From contig CAIKMD010000007.1 of assembly GCA_903828515.1 (NCBI GenBank), positions 1 to 64,000 of the forward strand: a stretch of DNA of 64,000 nt. Direction: 5' to 3'. Shown in pieces: positions 26,325 to 34,671 of the stretch. Below the pieces are notes generated by a model, which did no database searches, was not told where the DNA came from, and was given only the letters and a program-made list of their open reading frames with translations. This DNA is from an uncultured Rhodospirillales bacterium. Its GTDB lineage: Bacteria > Pseudomonadota > Alphaproteobacteria > ATCC43930 > CGMCC-115725. The position numbers and the translations under genes were made by a program. The first letter of the stretch is position 1. Each line of letters opens with the position of its first letter.

Positions 26325-27431
26325 ATGACGAAGCATCTCTATGCCTATGGCGCTGCGCTCTTCGCGTTGCTGGCGATTGCACGACCCGCGGCGGCGCAAG
26401 ACTGGAAAGCCGAGTGGGATCGCACCGTCGCGGCGGCGAACGCGGAAGGCGCGCTGACGCTCGATTCGCAGCCCAATCTCGAAATGCGCAAATATGTCGA
26501 AGGCGAGTGGGCCAAGGCCTATCCCAAGATCGTCCTGTCGGTCTCGGCGCTGCCGGGCGCGCAATATATCGCGCGGGTCCGCACCGAACGTTCGGTCGAC
26601 AAATATCTCTGGGATGTGTCCGTCTCCAGCACGGTGAGCGGTTACAATTTTTATCACGACGGCATCCTCGATCCGCTGATGCCCGAATTCATCGCGCCCG
26701 ACATCAAGGACCCGGCGACCTGGGGCGGTTGGGATCGCGTGTTCATGGACAAGGCGGGCAAATATGTGTTCGGCATGTCGGCGGCGCTCAAATCGCCCTA
26801 CTACAACACCGCGCATGTCTCGACGGAAAAGGTCGACAAGCTCGGCCTGAAAGTGCTGCTCGATCCCGAATACAAGGGAAAGATTTTGTGGCACGACCCG
26901 CTGATCTCGGGCTCCGGCCAGACTTTCTCTTATGTCCTGCGCTCGCGCCTCGGCGACGACAATCTCAAGAAACTGATCCTCGATCAGAAAGTCGTCTTCA
27001 TGGCGCAGCAGGATCAGGTGGTCGAGGCGATGGCGCGCAATGTCGGCTGGATCGGCATCGGCCCGTTCGTGCGCGCCCATCTCGAGCCTTATCTGACCGC
27101 CGGCGTCAAAGTCGACGTGCGCGCGTTCGGCAACGAACCCGAGGTCAATGAAATGGGCACCGGCGGTGCCGGTCTCTACGTCTATAACAAGCGCCCGCAT
27201 CCGAACGCGGCGCGGGTCTTCGTCAACTGGCTGCTGAGCAAGGATATCCAATTAGGTCTCGCGAAGGCGACGTTGCAGGATTCGCGGCGCCAGGATCTGC
27301 CCTCGGTGTCCGAGCCGGAACGCCAGCCGGTCAAGGGCGGGACCTATCTCGAAACCCAACGCGAAGAGCGCCTCGACGATCTGAACGCGGCGATCAAGTT
27401 CGTCGGCGACGTGCGAAAATCCGCCCCCTGA
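26325..27431 (+). CDS. extracellular solute-binding protein family 1 (iron(III)/polyamine-type)
   Basis: 368 residues, signal peptide ending AAA (cleavage before QDWKAEW). Fold and motifs (YPKIVLSVSALPGAQYIARV, WHDPLISGSGQTFSYVL, GAGLYVYNKRPHPNAARVFV) match family 1 SBPs of the FbpA/PotD kind. These usually serve two-gene permease systems, but no permease or ATPase is next to it. In the cupin/VOC/amidase operon it probably captures the compound that is then degraded (inference). Confidence 0.9.
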   Translation: MTKHLYAYGAALFALLAIARPAAAQDWKAEWDRTVAAANAEGALTLDSQPNLEMRKYVEGEWAKAYPKIVLSVSALPGAQYIARVRTERSVDKYLWDVSVSSTVSGYNFYHDGILDPLMPEFIAPDIKDPATWGGWDRVFMDKAGKYVFGMSAALKSPYYNTAHVSTEKVDKLGLKVLLDPEYKGKILWHDPLISGSGQTFSYVLRSRLGDDNLKKLILDQKVVFMAQQDQVVEAMARNVGWIGIGPFVRAHLEPYLTAGVKVDVRAFGNEPEVNEMGTGGAGLYVYNKRPHPNAARVFVNWLLSKDIQLGLAKATLQDSRRQDLPSVSEPERQPVKGGTYLETQREERLDDLNAAIKFVGDVRKSAP

Positions 27432-27551
27432 CAAAGCGGGTCATGTTCGACGATGGCGGATGGCCGGTCAAAGGGCACATTGCGGCCAGTTTTCTTGTCT
27501 CGGCATGGCATGATGAAAGACGTGAGACAAACGGCACGGAGTTGATGGCCC

Positions 27552-29033
27552 ATGGCCGATCCCTTCAAAATCGTGGACGCGACGATCGCCGAGATTCATG
27601 CGGCGTTTCAGTCGGGCGCGCTGACCGCGCGCAAACTGGTCGAAATCTATCTCGCGCGGATCGAGGCCTATGACAAAAAAGGTCCGACGATCAATGCGTT
27701 GATCTCGATCAACCCGAACGCCCTCGACGAGGCTGACCGGCTCGATCGCGCCTTCAAGGCGTCGGGACCGGTCGGCCCGCTGCACGGCATTCCGGTGGTG
27801 GTCAAGGATCAGGCAGACGTCAAGGAAATGCCGACCACGTTGGGTTCGATCCTGTTCAAGGATTTCCGCCCCGGCCGCGACTGTTTCGTCGCCGCGCGGT
27901 TGCGCGAGGCGGGCGCCATTCTTCTCGCCAAGGGCACGCTGGGCGAACTCGGCGCCGGCGACAGCCATGGCTCGCTCTACGGCTCGACCCGCAATCCCTA
28001 CGACCTCGAACGCACGGTCGGCGGATCGTCCGGCGGTCCGGCCGCCGCCGTCTCGGCGAATTTCGCGACGCTCGGCGTGGGGCAGGAAGGTCTTGCCTCG
28101 ATCCGCCGGCCGGCGATCTGGAACGGCATCGTCGGCATGCGGCCGAGCGGCGGCCTGGTCAGCCGCACCGGCGTCTATGAAGGCTGGCCGAGTCTGAACG
28201 GCTCGCTCGGGCCGTTCGCGCGCAATGTCATGGACATGGCGACGCTGCTCGACGTCATGGTCGGCTACGACCCCGCCGATCCCTCGACCGCGCATGGCGT
28301 CGGCCATGCACCGAAAAGCTACGCGGCTTTGCTCGATGCCGGCGCGCTCAAGGGCGCGCGCATCGGCATTTTGCGCGAGACGATGGGAATCGATTCCGAA
28401 CCGGAGTCCGACGATTTTGCCAAGGTGACCGAGGTGTTCGACCGCGCGATCGGCGAATTGCGCAAGGCCGGAGCCGAGATCGTCGATCCCGTCGTCATCG
28501 AGGACATGACGGCATTGCTGGCGAAGCGCGCTTTCGGGGGCATCGAAAGCAAGCACGCATGGACGCTTTATTTCGCCGGCACCAATGCGCCCTTCGCCTC
28601 GCGCGAGGAAGCGATGGCCTCGCCGCTTTTTGCCAAGCTCTTGCCGACGACCCGTGATCGCTGGCTGCGCACCGGTTCGCCGGAGAAACTGGCGGCCTCC
28701 TATCCGGCGCGCATCAGCCTGATGACGAACCTGTTGAAGACGATGGCCGATCACCGGCTCGATGCGATCGTCCACAAGGCGGTCGAGCATACGCCGACCT
28801 TGATCCGCGACGGCGTCAACCCGCCCTATGTCGACCAGAAGGGCGCGCCGCACATCAACACGTTCCTGCAGACCGTGCCGTCGGTGGTCGTGCCGGCCGG
28901 TGTCACGCGCGACAATCTGCCGGCGGGGATCACCTTCCTCGGGCGGCCCTATTCGGATGTTGCGATGTTGCGCTTCGCCTATGCCTATGAGCAGGCGACG
29001 CATTATCGCGTGGCGCCGAAGACCACGCCGTAA
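27552..29033 (+). CDS. amidase signature family hydrolase
   Basis: 493 residues, cytoplasmic. The Ser-Ser-Lys triad of the amidase signature family is visible: Lys85 (VVVKDQADV), the cis-Ser at about 160 (GGSSGGPAAAVSA) and the nucleophile Ser183 (GQEGLASIRRPA). The motif differs from the consensus GxDxGGSIR (QEGLASIR). Family members hydrolyse amides, including biuret-like and allophanate compounds, so a role after ring opening is possible, but the substrate is not determined by sequence. Length and domain order are normal. It follows the SBP gene by 120 bases and is probably the last gene of that operon. Confidence 0.92.
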   Translation: MADPFKIVDATIAEIHAAFQSGALTARKLVEIYLARIEAYDKKGPTINALISINPNALDEADRLDRAFKASGPVGPLHGIPVVVKDQADVKEMPTTLGSILFKDFRPGRDCFVAARLREAGAILLAKGTLGELGAGDSHGSLYGSTRNPYDLERTVGGSSGGPAAAVSANFATLGVGQEGLASIRRPAIWNGIVGMRPSGGLVSRTGVYEGWPSLNGSLGPFARNVMDMATLLDVMVGYDPADPSTAHGVGHAPKSYAALLDAGALKGARIGILRETMGIDSEPESDDFAKVTEVFDRAIGELRKAGAEIVDPVVIEDMTALLAKRAFGGIESKHAWTLYFAGTNAPFASREEAMASPLFAKLLPTTRDRWLRTGSPEKLAASYPARISLMTNLLKTMADHRLDAIVHKAVEHTPTLIRDGVNPPYVDQKGAPHINTFLQTVPSVVVPAGVTRDNLPAGITFLGRPYSDVAMLRFAYAYEQATHYRVAPKTTP

Positions 29034-29222
29034 GACTCCGGGTCAATCGGCCTGTTCGAGAGAGAGTGCCCGTCCGGCGCGCCGCCCCGGTTTACTTTTT
29101 ATTAGCCATGAATCGCACTCGCCCGTTCTCGGGAAACGAGAAATGCGCGGAAGTTTAACCATTAGGAGACGAATTTTCGCAACGCTGGTCTCTCGATCGT
29201 GGCTTGCGACCAGGAGACTCCC

Positions 29223-29906
29223 TTGCGGATATTGATCGCCGACGACCACGAATTGTTCAGCGAGCTGATCACCAGCGTCGTCTTGGCCCATGGCGTCGCC
29301 GGTACGGTCTCGACGTGCCGGAATTTCGACGACGCTTATGACATGGTCGGCACGCGCAAGATCGGCGAAGACCGGAAGTTCGATCTCATCATTCTCGACA
29401 TGCGCATGCCGGGGATGAATGGGTTGAGCGGCCTGCGGCGGATGCTGTCGATCGCCGGCGGTACGCCGGTGGCGATCATTTCGGGGATGCTGTCGCCGGC
29501 CGAAGCGCGCGAGGTCATGCGCGAGGGCGCCGCGGGCTTCCTGCCGAAAACCATGCCGCTTCACCAGCTCGACGACGCCTTGCGTCAATTGCTGGCCGGC
29601 GACCGCTTCGTGCCGAGCTTTCTCATGGTCGACAAACGCGCCGGCGCGGTGGCGTCGCGCAACCCCGAGCGCGCGAGCTGGAACGACCTCACCGCGCGCG
29701 AGCGCCAGGTCCTGACCGAGCTGATGCAGGGTTGGTCCAACAAACAGATCGCGGAAAATCTCGGCATCGCGGAAATCACCGTGAAAAGCCATCTGATGCA
29801 TTTGTTTCGCAAGATCAACGCGCGCAATCGCACCGACGCGGTTCGCATCGCGATGCAGTTCGCGGATCGCCCCGACACGGAACCGGCCAATTCCTCGGCC
29901 GCCTGA
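29223..29906 (+). CDS. two-component response regulator, NarL/LuxR type
   Basis: 227 residues: receiver domain (acidic pocket IADDHE, phospho-accepting Asp in LIILDMRMPG, Lys in FLPKT) and a C-terminal LuxR helix-turn-helix (LTARERQVLTELMQGWSNKQ, then TVKSHLMHLFRKINARNRTD). I prefer TTG 29223 because CCAGGAGAC lies upstream and the protein then begins MRILIADDHE; GTG 29199 is the alternative. No sensor kinase is adjacent. The H-box-receiver gene starts five bases after its stop, so they are co-transcribed. Confidence 0.93.
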   Translation: MRILIADDHELFSELITSVVLAHGVAGTVSTCRNFDDAYDMVGTRKIGEDRKFDLIILDMRMPGMNGLSGLRRMLSIAGGTPVAIISGMLSPAEAREVMREGAAGFLPKTMPLHQLDDALRQLLAGDRFVPSFLMVDKRAGAVASRNPERASWNDLTARERQVLTELMQGWSNKQIAENLGIAEITVKSHLMHLFRKINARNRTDAVRIAMQFADRPDTEPANSSAA

Positions 29907-29910
29907 TCGC

Positions 29911-30544
29911 GATGGACAAGACCGCCCACGATCTGAACAACGCACTCGGCGCGGTCATGGGTTTCGCGTCGCTCGCGCGGGCGTGTCTGCGCAATCTCGT
30001 GGCGGAAATGGCCGATTCATCGCCGCGCGTGGCAAGCGAACTGGCGTCGATCCAATCGATCGTCGATAAAATCGCGCAAAGCGCGGATGAGGCGCACCGG
30101 CTGGTCGCGGGAACGGTGGACACCGTCGATCTTCCCTCGGCGGTCGCCGCCGATTTCGAGGCCGAGCTTCGCATCGATACGCGCGTTCTCGTGATCGACG
30201 ATTCGCCGTCGCTGTCGGTCATGATGACGACGATCCTGCGTCAAGCCGGCTACGAGGTCGAATCCTTCACCGAGCCGACCGAAGCCCTCCAGCGATTTAC
30301 CGAGGCGCCGGGCGCCTTCGATCTCGTCATTACCGATGCGATCATGCCGGGAATGTCCGGCGTGGAACTGAGCGCCCGGATACGGGCGGTGCGTCCGGAT
30401 TTGCCGGTCGTCATCTGTACCGGATCACACGTGAGTGGTCTGGAGAACGACCAGCTTCCGGCCGGTATTCGCGCAATCATCGGAAAGCCCTATCGGCCGC
30501 GCGAACTCACCGCGCTCGTCCGGCAGGTCCTCGCAGCCGCCTGA
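29911..30544 (+). CDS. H-box plus receiver protein lacking a kinase ATPase domain
   Basis: 210 residues. The protein begins directly with a histidine-kinase-type dimerisation helix: TAHDLNNALGAVMGFA with His6 in the HDxNN motif, as in NtrB-like kinases. After about 70 residues of helix comes a complete receiver domain (VLVIDDSPS, phospho-accepting Asp in LVITDAIMPGMSG, Lys in IGKPYRP). There is no HATPase domain, so it cannot autophosphorylate by itself. A role as a phosphotransfer intermediate or as a partner of a kinase elsewhere is inferred. It follows the LuxR-type regulator by five bases and precedes the HPt-like gene by 108 bases. Confidence 0.85.
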
Positions 30545-30652
30545 AGGCGGCCTCTCATACTTCTGTCTGATCACCGGCTGCGGCGCGTCCTGTCAGGGTA
30601 CCGGTGGCGACGTGCTGTTGGTACGCCGCGACAGATTCCTTTCCGGGTGCCC

Positions 30653-30991
30653 ATGATGGATAAATCCGATTTCGACGAAACCTGCATTCGTGCCTTGATC
30701 GAGGATCTCGGCGAAGATCTGGGGCACGAGATACTCGGCGTGTTTTTCTCGGCGACGGGCGGCGATTTGGATTTCCTGTGCCGCATCGAATGCGAGGACA
30801 ATCGGAACCTGATTCGCAGCCGTGCCCGTTCGATCGATAGTGCCGCCGTGGCGTTCGGTTTCAACCTGGTGTCCCGACTGGCGCGTGAGCTGGAGACGGA
30901 CGCGGCCACGGTATCGGCACCCGATTTCGAGACCAGGGTCGCGGCGTTAAACGATGCTTTCATCGCCGCACGCAGCCGGATTTCGCGCTAG
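30653..30991 (+). CDS. HPt-domain-like protein with arginine in place of the phospho-histidine
   Basis: 112 residues that fit an HPt four-helix bundle: DETCIRALIEDLGEDLGHEI at the start, then RNLIRSRARSIDSAAVAFGF where HPt proteins have AHSLKGSAANLG. The active His aligns with Arg59. Other expected residues (the hydrophobic helix core and the Gly after the motif) are kept. A phosphorelay HPt needs the histidine, so this is a degenerate or regulatory version. ATG 30653 and 30656 are both possible. Between the H-box-receiver gene and the H-box-terminated gene it probably interacts with those proteins, but this is inferred. Confidence 0.72.
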   Translation: MMDKSDFDETCIRALIEDLGEDLGHEILGVFFSATGGDLDFLCRIECEDNRNLIRSRARSIDSAAVAFGFNLVSRLARELETDAATVSAPDFETRVAALNDAFIAARSRISR

Positions 30992-31094
30992 GCAAAATTC
31001 GGGTCCGGTTCGCCGCCGGTCGATTGACCCAGGTCAATGCCGCCACGTTCCGCGTCACGCATTCTCACCGCGTTGTCGGGATGGGAGTTGTGCC

Positions 31095-31760
31095 ATGACG
31101 GTTCGGCGGAAAGCCCCTTCGGAGAGCGGCGATTTCATCGCCGTGGACCTCACCGACAACCAGCTTATTGAAGCATTGCCGTTGGTTCGGACGATCTGGC
31201 CTTGCGTCACCCCCGATATGTGGCGCTGCTTTGCCGGTTCACCGACGGAACGCGCCGGGGGACGCGCGCCGACCATCGTGGGTTTGTTCGACGCGGCCGG
31301 GGTCCAGTGCGGATTGTTCGCCTATCGCCTGGATCGGCGTGGCGAAGAAGGCACGATCTTCGTCATCTCGCTGTTCAGTGCCGTCGATGTCGCGAACTCC
31401 CTGGCGCCGGTCCGTGCTTTATTCGATGCCGTCGAAGATCGTGCCCGACGGCACGGCTGCGCCCGCGTCACCATTCGTCTCGGGAGCGATCAAAGCGGAT
31501 TGGCGCGTCGCCTGCGCGACCTCGATCTTTCCGGCTCGCCGCTCGCGGTGGCGATCATCGACGAAAGGACCGCGACGGTTTTCGAGCCGCCTTCGCCGCG
31601 ACGCGGCGCGAAGCACGATTTCAACAATCTGATCACCGTGGTCCTCGGCAATCTCGCGATGCTGAGGTCTCATCTCCTCGACCCGGAGCATCGCGATATG
31701 GCGATGGCGGCGCATGAGGCGGCGGGGCTTCTCGCCGTCCACCACCAGCCGAGCCGGTAA
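31095..31760 (+). CDS. GNAT-like N-terminal domain ending in a kinase-type H-box, no ATPase domain
   Basis: 221 residues. Residues about 20-160 look like a GNAT-type fold (TIFVISLFSAVDVANSLAPV, then a helix before GCARVTIRL), though no acetyl-CoA loop is certain. Residues 173-195 are the histidine kinase H-box KHDFNNLITVVLGNLAML with His174. The frame ends 25 residues later, at HHQPSR, where the catalytic ATPase domain should begin. The next gene lies eight bases away on the opposite strand, so there is no room for a lost domain. Either a natural truncated phospho-acceptor or the stump of a kinase. SD-like GGGAG precedes ATG 31095. Confidence 0.7.
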   Translation: MTVRRKAPSESGDFIAVDLTDNQLIEALPLVRTIWPCVTPDMWRCFAGSPTERAGGRAPTIVGLFDAAGVQCGLFAYRLDRRGEEGTIFVISLFSAVDVANSLAPVRALFDAVEDRARRHGCARVTIRLGSDQSGLARRLRDLDLSGSPLAVAIIDERTATVFEPPSPRRGAKHDFNNLITVVLGNLAMLRSHLLDPEHRDMAMAAHEAAGLLAVHHQPSR

Positions 31761-31768
31761 AGCGGAAA

Positions 31769-32503
31769 TCAGTGCCGGGCCACCGCGACGGCGAAGACAT
31801 ATCCCGCGCCGCGAACCGTTTTGATCAGATCGGGGTTGGCGGGATCGGTTTCGATCTTCTTGCGCAATCGGCCGATTTGCGTGTCGACGGCGCGGTCAAA
31901 AGGCTCCCAATCCCGCCCTTTCACGAGTTCCATCAACTGATCGCGGTTGAGCACCCGATTGGGATGAGACGCGAAGACGCGCATGAGTTCGAACTCGCCG
32001 GAGGTGAGCGCGACGGGTTCTCCGTCCGGGCGCCGCAATTCCCGGCGCAGCAAATCGAGGCTCCAGCCTTGAAAGGCGAGAACATCACCCGTCGCCGGTG
32101 TCGCGACCGGCGGCGCGGGAGGATCGGGTGTCTCCGGGATGCGGCGTAAAACCGTGCGAATACGCGCCAGGACCTCGCGGAGGTGAAAGGGCTTGGCGAT
32201 GTAATCGTCGGCCCCGGCTTCGAGTCCGACCACGCGGTCGATCAGTTCGTCCTTGCCGGTCAGCATGATGATCGGCGTTCGGGTGTTCTGGCGTATGTCG
32301 CGGGCCAGCGAGAGCCCGTCCTCGCCCGGCATCATGAGATCGAGCAAAACGAGATCGATGTTTCCGGGGGCGAAGGCGCGCCGCATGCCCGCGCCATCGG
32401 CGGCATCGCTGACCTTGAAGCCCTCGCCCTCAAGATAGCGGCGTAACATGCGCCGAATCGCCGGCTCATCGTCGACCACCAGGATATGCCGTGGTTCGCT
32501 CAT
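31769..32503 (-). CDS. two-component response regulator, OmpR/PhoB type
   Basis: 244 residues: receiver domain (LVVDDEPAIRR, phospho-accepting Asp in LVLLDLMMPGEDG, Lys in YIAKPF), a proline-rich linker, and a C-terminal winged-helix DNA-binding domain (ALTSGEFELMRVFASHPNRV, IGRLRKKIETDPANPDLIKT). The start at 32503 (MSEPRH) gives the usual N-terminus. It is divergent from a FixK-like Crp gene, and the intergenic DNA contains two GTCACAA repeats. No kinase gene is adjacent; the H-box proteins beside it lack an ATPase domain. Confidence 0.94.
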   Translation of the reverse strand: MSEPRHILVVDDEPAIRRMLRRYLEGEGFKVSDAADGAGMRRAFAPGNIDLVLLDLMMPGEDGLSLARDIRQNTRTPIIMLTGKDELIDRVVGLEAGADDYIAKPFHLREVLARIRTVLRRIPETPDPPAPPVATPATGDVLAFQGWSLDLLRRELRRPDGEPVALTSGEFELMRVFASHPNRVLNRDQLMELVKGRDWEPFDRAVDTQIGRLRKKIETDPANPDLIKTVRGAGYVFAVAVARH

Positions 32504-32509
32504 TCGCCT

Positions 32510-32526
32510 GTCACAAACCGTCACAA
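32510..32526. promoter_or_regulatory. direct repeats GTCACAA, candidate OmpR-type operator
   Basis: GTCACAA occurs at 32510 and again at 32520, ten bases (one helical turn) apart. OmpR/PhoB-type regulators bind such direct repeats. The site is only a few bases upstream of the OmpR-type gene's start on the minus strand and in the common upstream region of the divergent Crp gene. Autoregulation and control of the Crp gene are inferred. Confidence 0.5.
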
Positions 32527-32647
32527 TCGGTTTCTAAATGTCTCGAAACGATACCAGAACCGGCTTGTTCTAGCATCAACCGGTGACACGCCGACCCTAA
32601 TTCTATCCCCGTCTGACCGATCGCGATCCGCCAGCCGGGGGAAGCCC

Positions 32648-33349
32648 ATGTACGCCGACATTTCGACCGCCGTCGCGCCGAAGCTCGAAACCGCCGGCCT
32701 CGCCATGTGCCGCGGGCTCGCCCACCAGGCGACCAGCCGGATCATGGCGGTCAGCGCGATGCAAAAATACCAACCGGGCGAGTGTCTCTTTTCCGAAGGC
32801 GACGATGCCGACGGCATTTACGAAATTACCGGCGGGATGCTCCGCCTCTACAAGCTGTTGCCCGACGGGCGCCGCCAGATCACCGGCTTTCTCGGCGCCG
32901 GCCAGGTTCTCGGTCTCGCGCCCGAGGGGACGCATATCTATACCGCCGAGGCGATCGCGCCGGTGACGGTGTGCCGCTATGCGCGCGCTGCCCTCGACCG
33001 GTTGCTGGACGACGTACCGGGCCTCGCGCGCCGCCTCTTATCGGTGACCTCGCATGAATTGCGGGCCGCCCAGGACCAGATGCTGTTGCTGGGCCGCAAG
33101 GCGGCCGGCGAAAAGGTTGCGAGCTTCCTGCTCCTGATGGCGCGCCACCAGGGCGACGGCGCAGACGGAATCTTCATTCCGATGGCGCGCGGGGACATTG
33201 CCGATTATCTCGGTCTCACGACCGAAACGGTTTCCCGGACCTTCACCAAGCTGAAGCTGGCGGGCGTGATCGCGTTGCCGACCCCCAATCATGTCGATAT
33301 CCCGGATCGTCGACGACTCGAAGATGCCGCAAATGGAACCGATGGCTGA
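32648..33349 (+). CDS. Crp/Fnr family transcriptional regulator, FixK/NnrR-like
   Basis: 233 residues, start ATG 32648 after GGGGGAAG. Sensory barrel (GECLFSEGDDADGIYEITGG, LPDGRRQITGFLGAGQVLG) and C-terminal HTH (RGDIADYLGLTTETVSRTFT). It resembles the regulator at 8782-9474 in size, in the ETVSR recognition helix and in being followed by a related microprotein. The N-terminal cysteines are not arranged as in Fnr. Divergent from the OmpR-type regulator, so the two may regulate each other. Confidence 0.93.
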   Translation: MYADISTAVAPKLETAGLAMCRGLAHQATSRIMAVSAMQKYQPGECLFSEGDDADGIYEITGGMLRLYKLLPDGRRQITGFLGAGQVLGLAPEGTHIYTAEAIAPVTVCRYARAALDRLLDDVPGLARRLLSVTSHELRAAQDQMLLLGRKAAGEKVASFLLLMARHQGDGADGIFIPMARGDIADYLGLTTETVSRTFTKLKLAGVIALPTPNHVDIPDRRRLEDAANGTDG

Positions 33350-33361
33350 CGGGTCGATGGG

Positions 33362-33571
33362 ATGACACAATTCCGCCGCCATATCGAAGCCTTGAGCGCG
33401 GCCGCGAATAATGGGACATCGGCGATGATCGGTCTGGTGGCGCTTTGCCTGATCGCGACCAGTGCTTACCGCGCATCCGACGCCGGAACCCTCCTGTCGG
33501 GCGCGATCGCGTCAGCCTCGGTCGCGACGACCTCGCCGGCACGAATTTCAAATTTCCCGTCCTATCCCTGA
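33362..33571 (+). CDS. possible 69-residue membrane peptide
   Basis: A short frame 13 bases after the Crp gene with one hydrophobic stretch (AMIGLVALCLIATSAY) that could be a membrane segment or signal sequence. The ribosome site is weak and I recognise no family. It might belong to the Crp-microprotein unit, but it has no counterpart at the 8.6-kb copy. Kept as a low-confidence gene. Confidence 0.3.
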   Translation: MTQFRRHIEALSAAANNGTSAMIGLVALCLIATSAYRASDAGTLLSGAIASASVATTSPARISNFPSYP

Positions 33572-33602
33572 AATGCGACCGGATAATCACGCGGAGACGA
33601 CG

Positions 33603-33794
33603 ATGCGTTCCCTTTTGAGCGTGGATGTCATTCAGTTGAGACGGATCGACGAGGCAATCGCCGCGTTCAAGGCGGCCTCGGCTTTCGACCAGGAAAAGAA
33701 GAGCTATCTGTTGCGCGCGCTGGAGCACGAACGCCGGGAGCTTCTGAAGTCCAATCCCGCGATCAAGGTCTTGCGTCGCCTCCAGGTGGCCTGA
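33603..33794 (+). CDS. Crp-linked microprotein (63 residues)
   Basis: A small charged helical protein with VDVIQLRRIDEAIAAF and KKSYLLRALEHERRELLK. It matches the protein at 8580-8768 over two motifs at the same spacing, which supports both genes. GGAGACG precedes the ATG. It lies 253 bases after a FixK-like Crp gene on the same strand. The function is unknown; a small partner or output protein of the regulator is a reasonable guess. Confidence 0.7.
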   Translation: MRSLLSVDVIQLRRIDEAIAAFKAASAFDQEKKSYLLRALEHERRELLKSNPAIKVLRRLQVA

Positions 33795-34095
33795 CCCGCG
33801 CGCCTCGACCGCCCATCCCAAGGCGGCGTTCAAATCCCACAATCGCATCATCGGAAATCTACTTTTGAGTGCGGGGCCGCTATCCGGCGTGCCATGCCGG
33901 TTCGTGTCATTGCCGCAACACGCCGGAAAAACCGGTCCGGTTGTTCTTGTGTCGTGACAGGGCCGCAATTACCCTTCGGCGCGGCCCCATCACGAGCGCA
34001 AACCCGCGATATTGCCGATCGTCTAAAAGACGCAGCCGACCGCGTCCCGATTTTCATCGACAGATTTTGTCGGGCTTTCCGATCCGAGGATTTCG
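33795..34095. other. 301-base intergenic region, no gene seen
   Basis: Short open frames here have no recognisable sequence. Two small dyads occur before the next gene: GTCTAAAAGAC (34021-34031) and CGACA-GATTT-TGTCG (34058-34072), about 24 bases before the start codon. They could be regulatory, but nothing stronger is visible. Confidence 0.5.
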
Positions 34096-34671
34096 ATGGC
34101 TTCCAGATTTCACCGCGGCGCGATTGCCTACACCCAGAATGGCCGCTCCTATGTCGTCGACGAGGTCGATGATGGTGTCGTCTATTGCTCGACGGAGAAC
34201 GGCGCCGAAACCGAATTTTCCGAAGCGTCGTTGATGACGGAAACCGAATGGAACGCCCGGTCGGATAACAAAAGCGGGCTACTCTACGAGCGATTGAAGC
34301 AATCGCGATTCTATGCGCCACCGTCGGGAAAGCCCGATCGCGCCGGCGCCGAACAGGTGCTCGCGAAGATCGAACGGCTCCAGCCCGGCATTCTCGATTT
34401 CGCCGCGTTTTCGACCGCCTCGCGGATCCTGACCGAGGCGGGCGACGACGCGCTCGTCGCCAAGCTCGCGGTCGCCAAGTGCCGCGACATCTTCGAAGCG
34501 GCGCCGCCCGAGACGCGGGCGAGCCTGCTGGCGTTCATGCTGGGCGTGCAGACCGATATTCTGATCGGGGCGGGCCGGCTCGGCGACAATCTGATGCGGG
34601 CGATGATCGAAAAAGGGATGGCGTCGCATAGCGATGCGTTCGCCAGTTTCGGCTCCCGCCGCCGTATCTGA
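34096..34671 (+). CDS. protein of unknown function with an SH3-like N-terminus
   Basis: 191 residues, no signal peptide or membrane segment. Residues about 3-50 form a beta-rich stretch (FHRGAIAYTQNGRSYVVDEV, then VVYCSTENGAETEF) that resembles a small SH3-like barrel. The remainder is helical and charged (LAKIERLQPGILDFAAF, CRDIFEAAPPETRASLLAFM). I do not recognise a family. The stop overlaps the start of the next gene by one base (TGATG), so both proteins are made from one transcript. A relation to the outer-membrane protein is suggested only by that coupling. Confidence 0.6.
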   Translation: MASRFHRGAIAYTQNGRSYVVDEVDDGVVYCSTENGAETEFSEASLMTETEWNARSDNKSGLLYERLKQSRFYAPPSGKPDRAGAEQVLAKIERLQPGILDFAAFSTASRILTEAGDDALVAKLAVAKCRDIFEAAPPETRASLLAFMLGVQTDILIGAGRLGDNLMRAMIEKGMASHSDAFASFGSRRRI

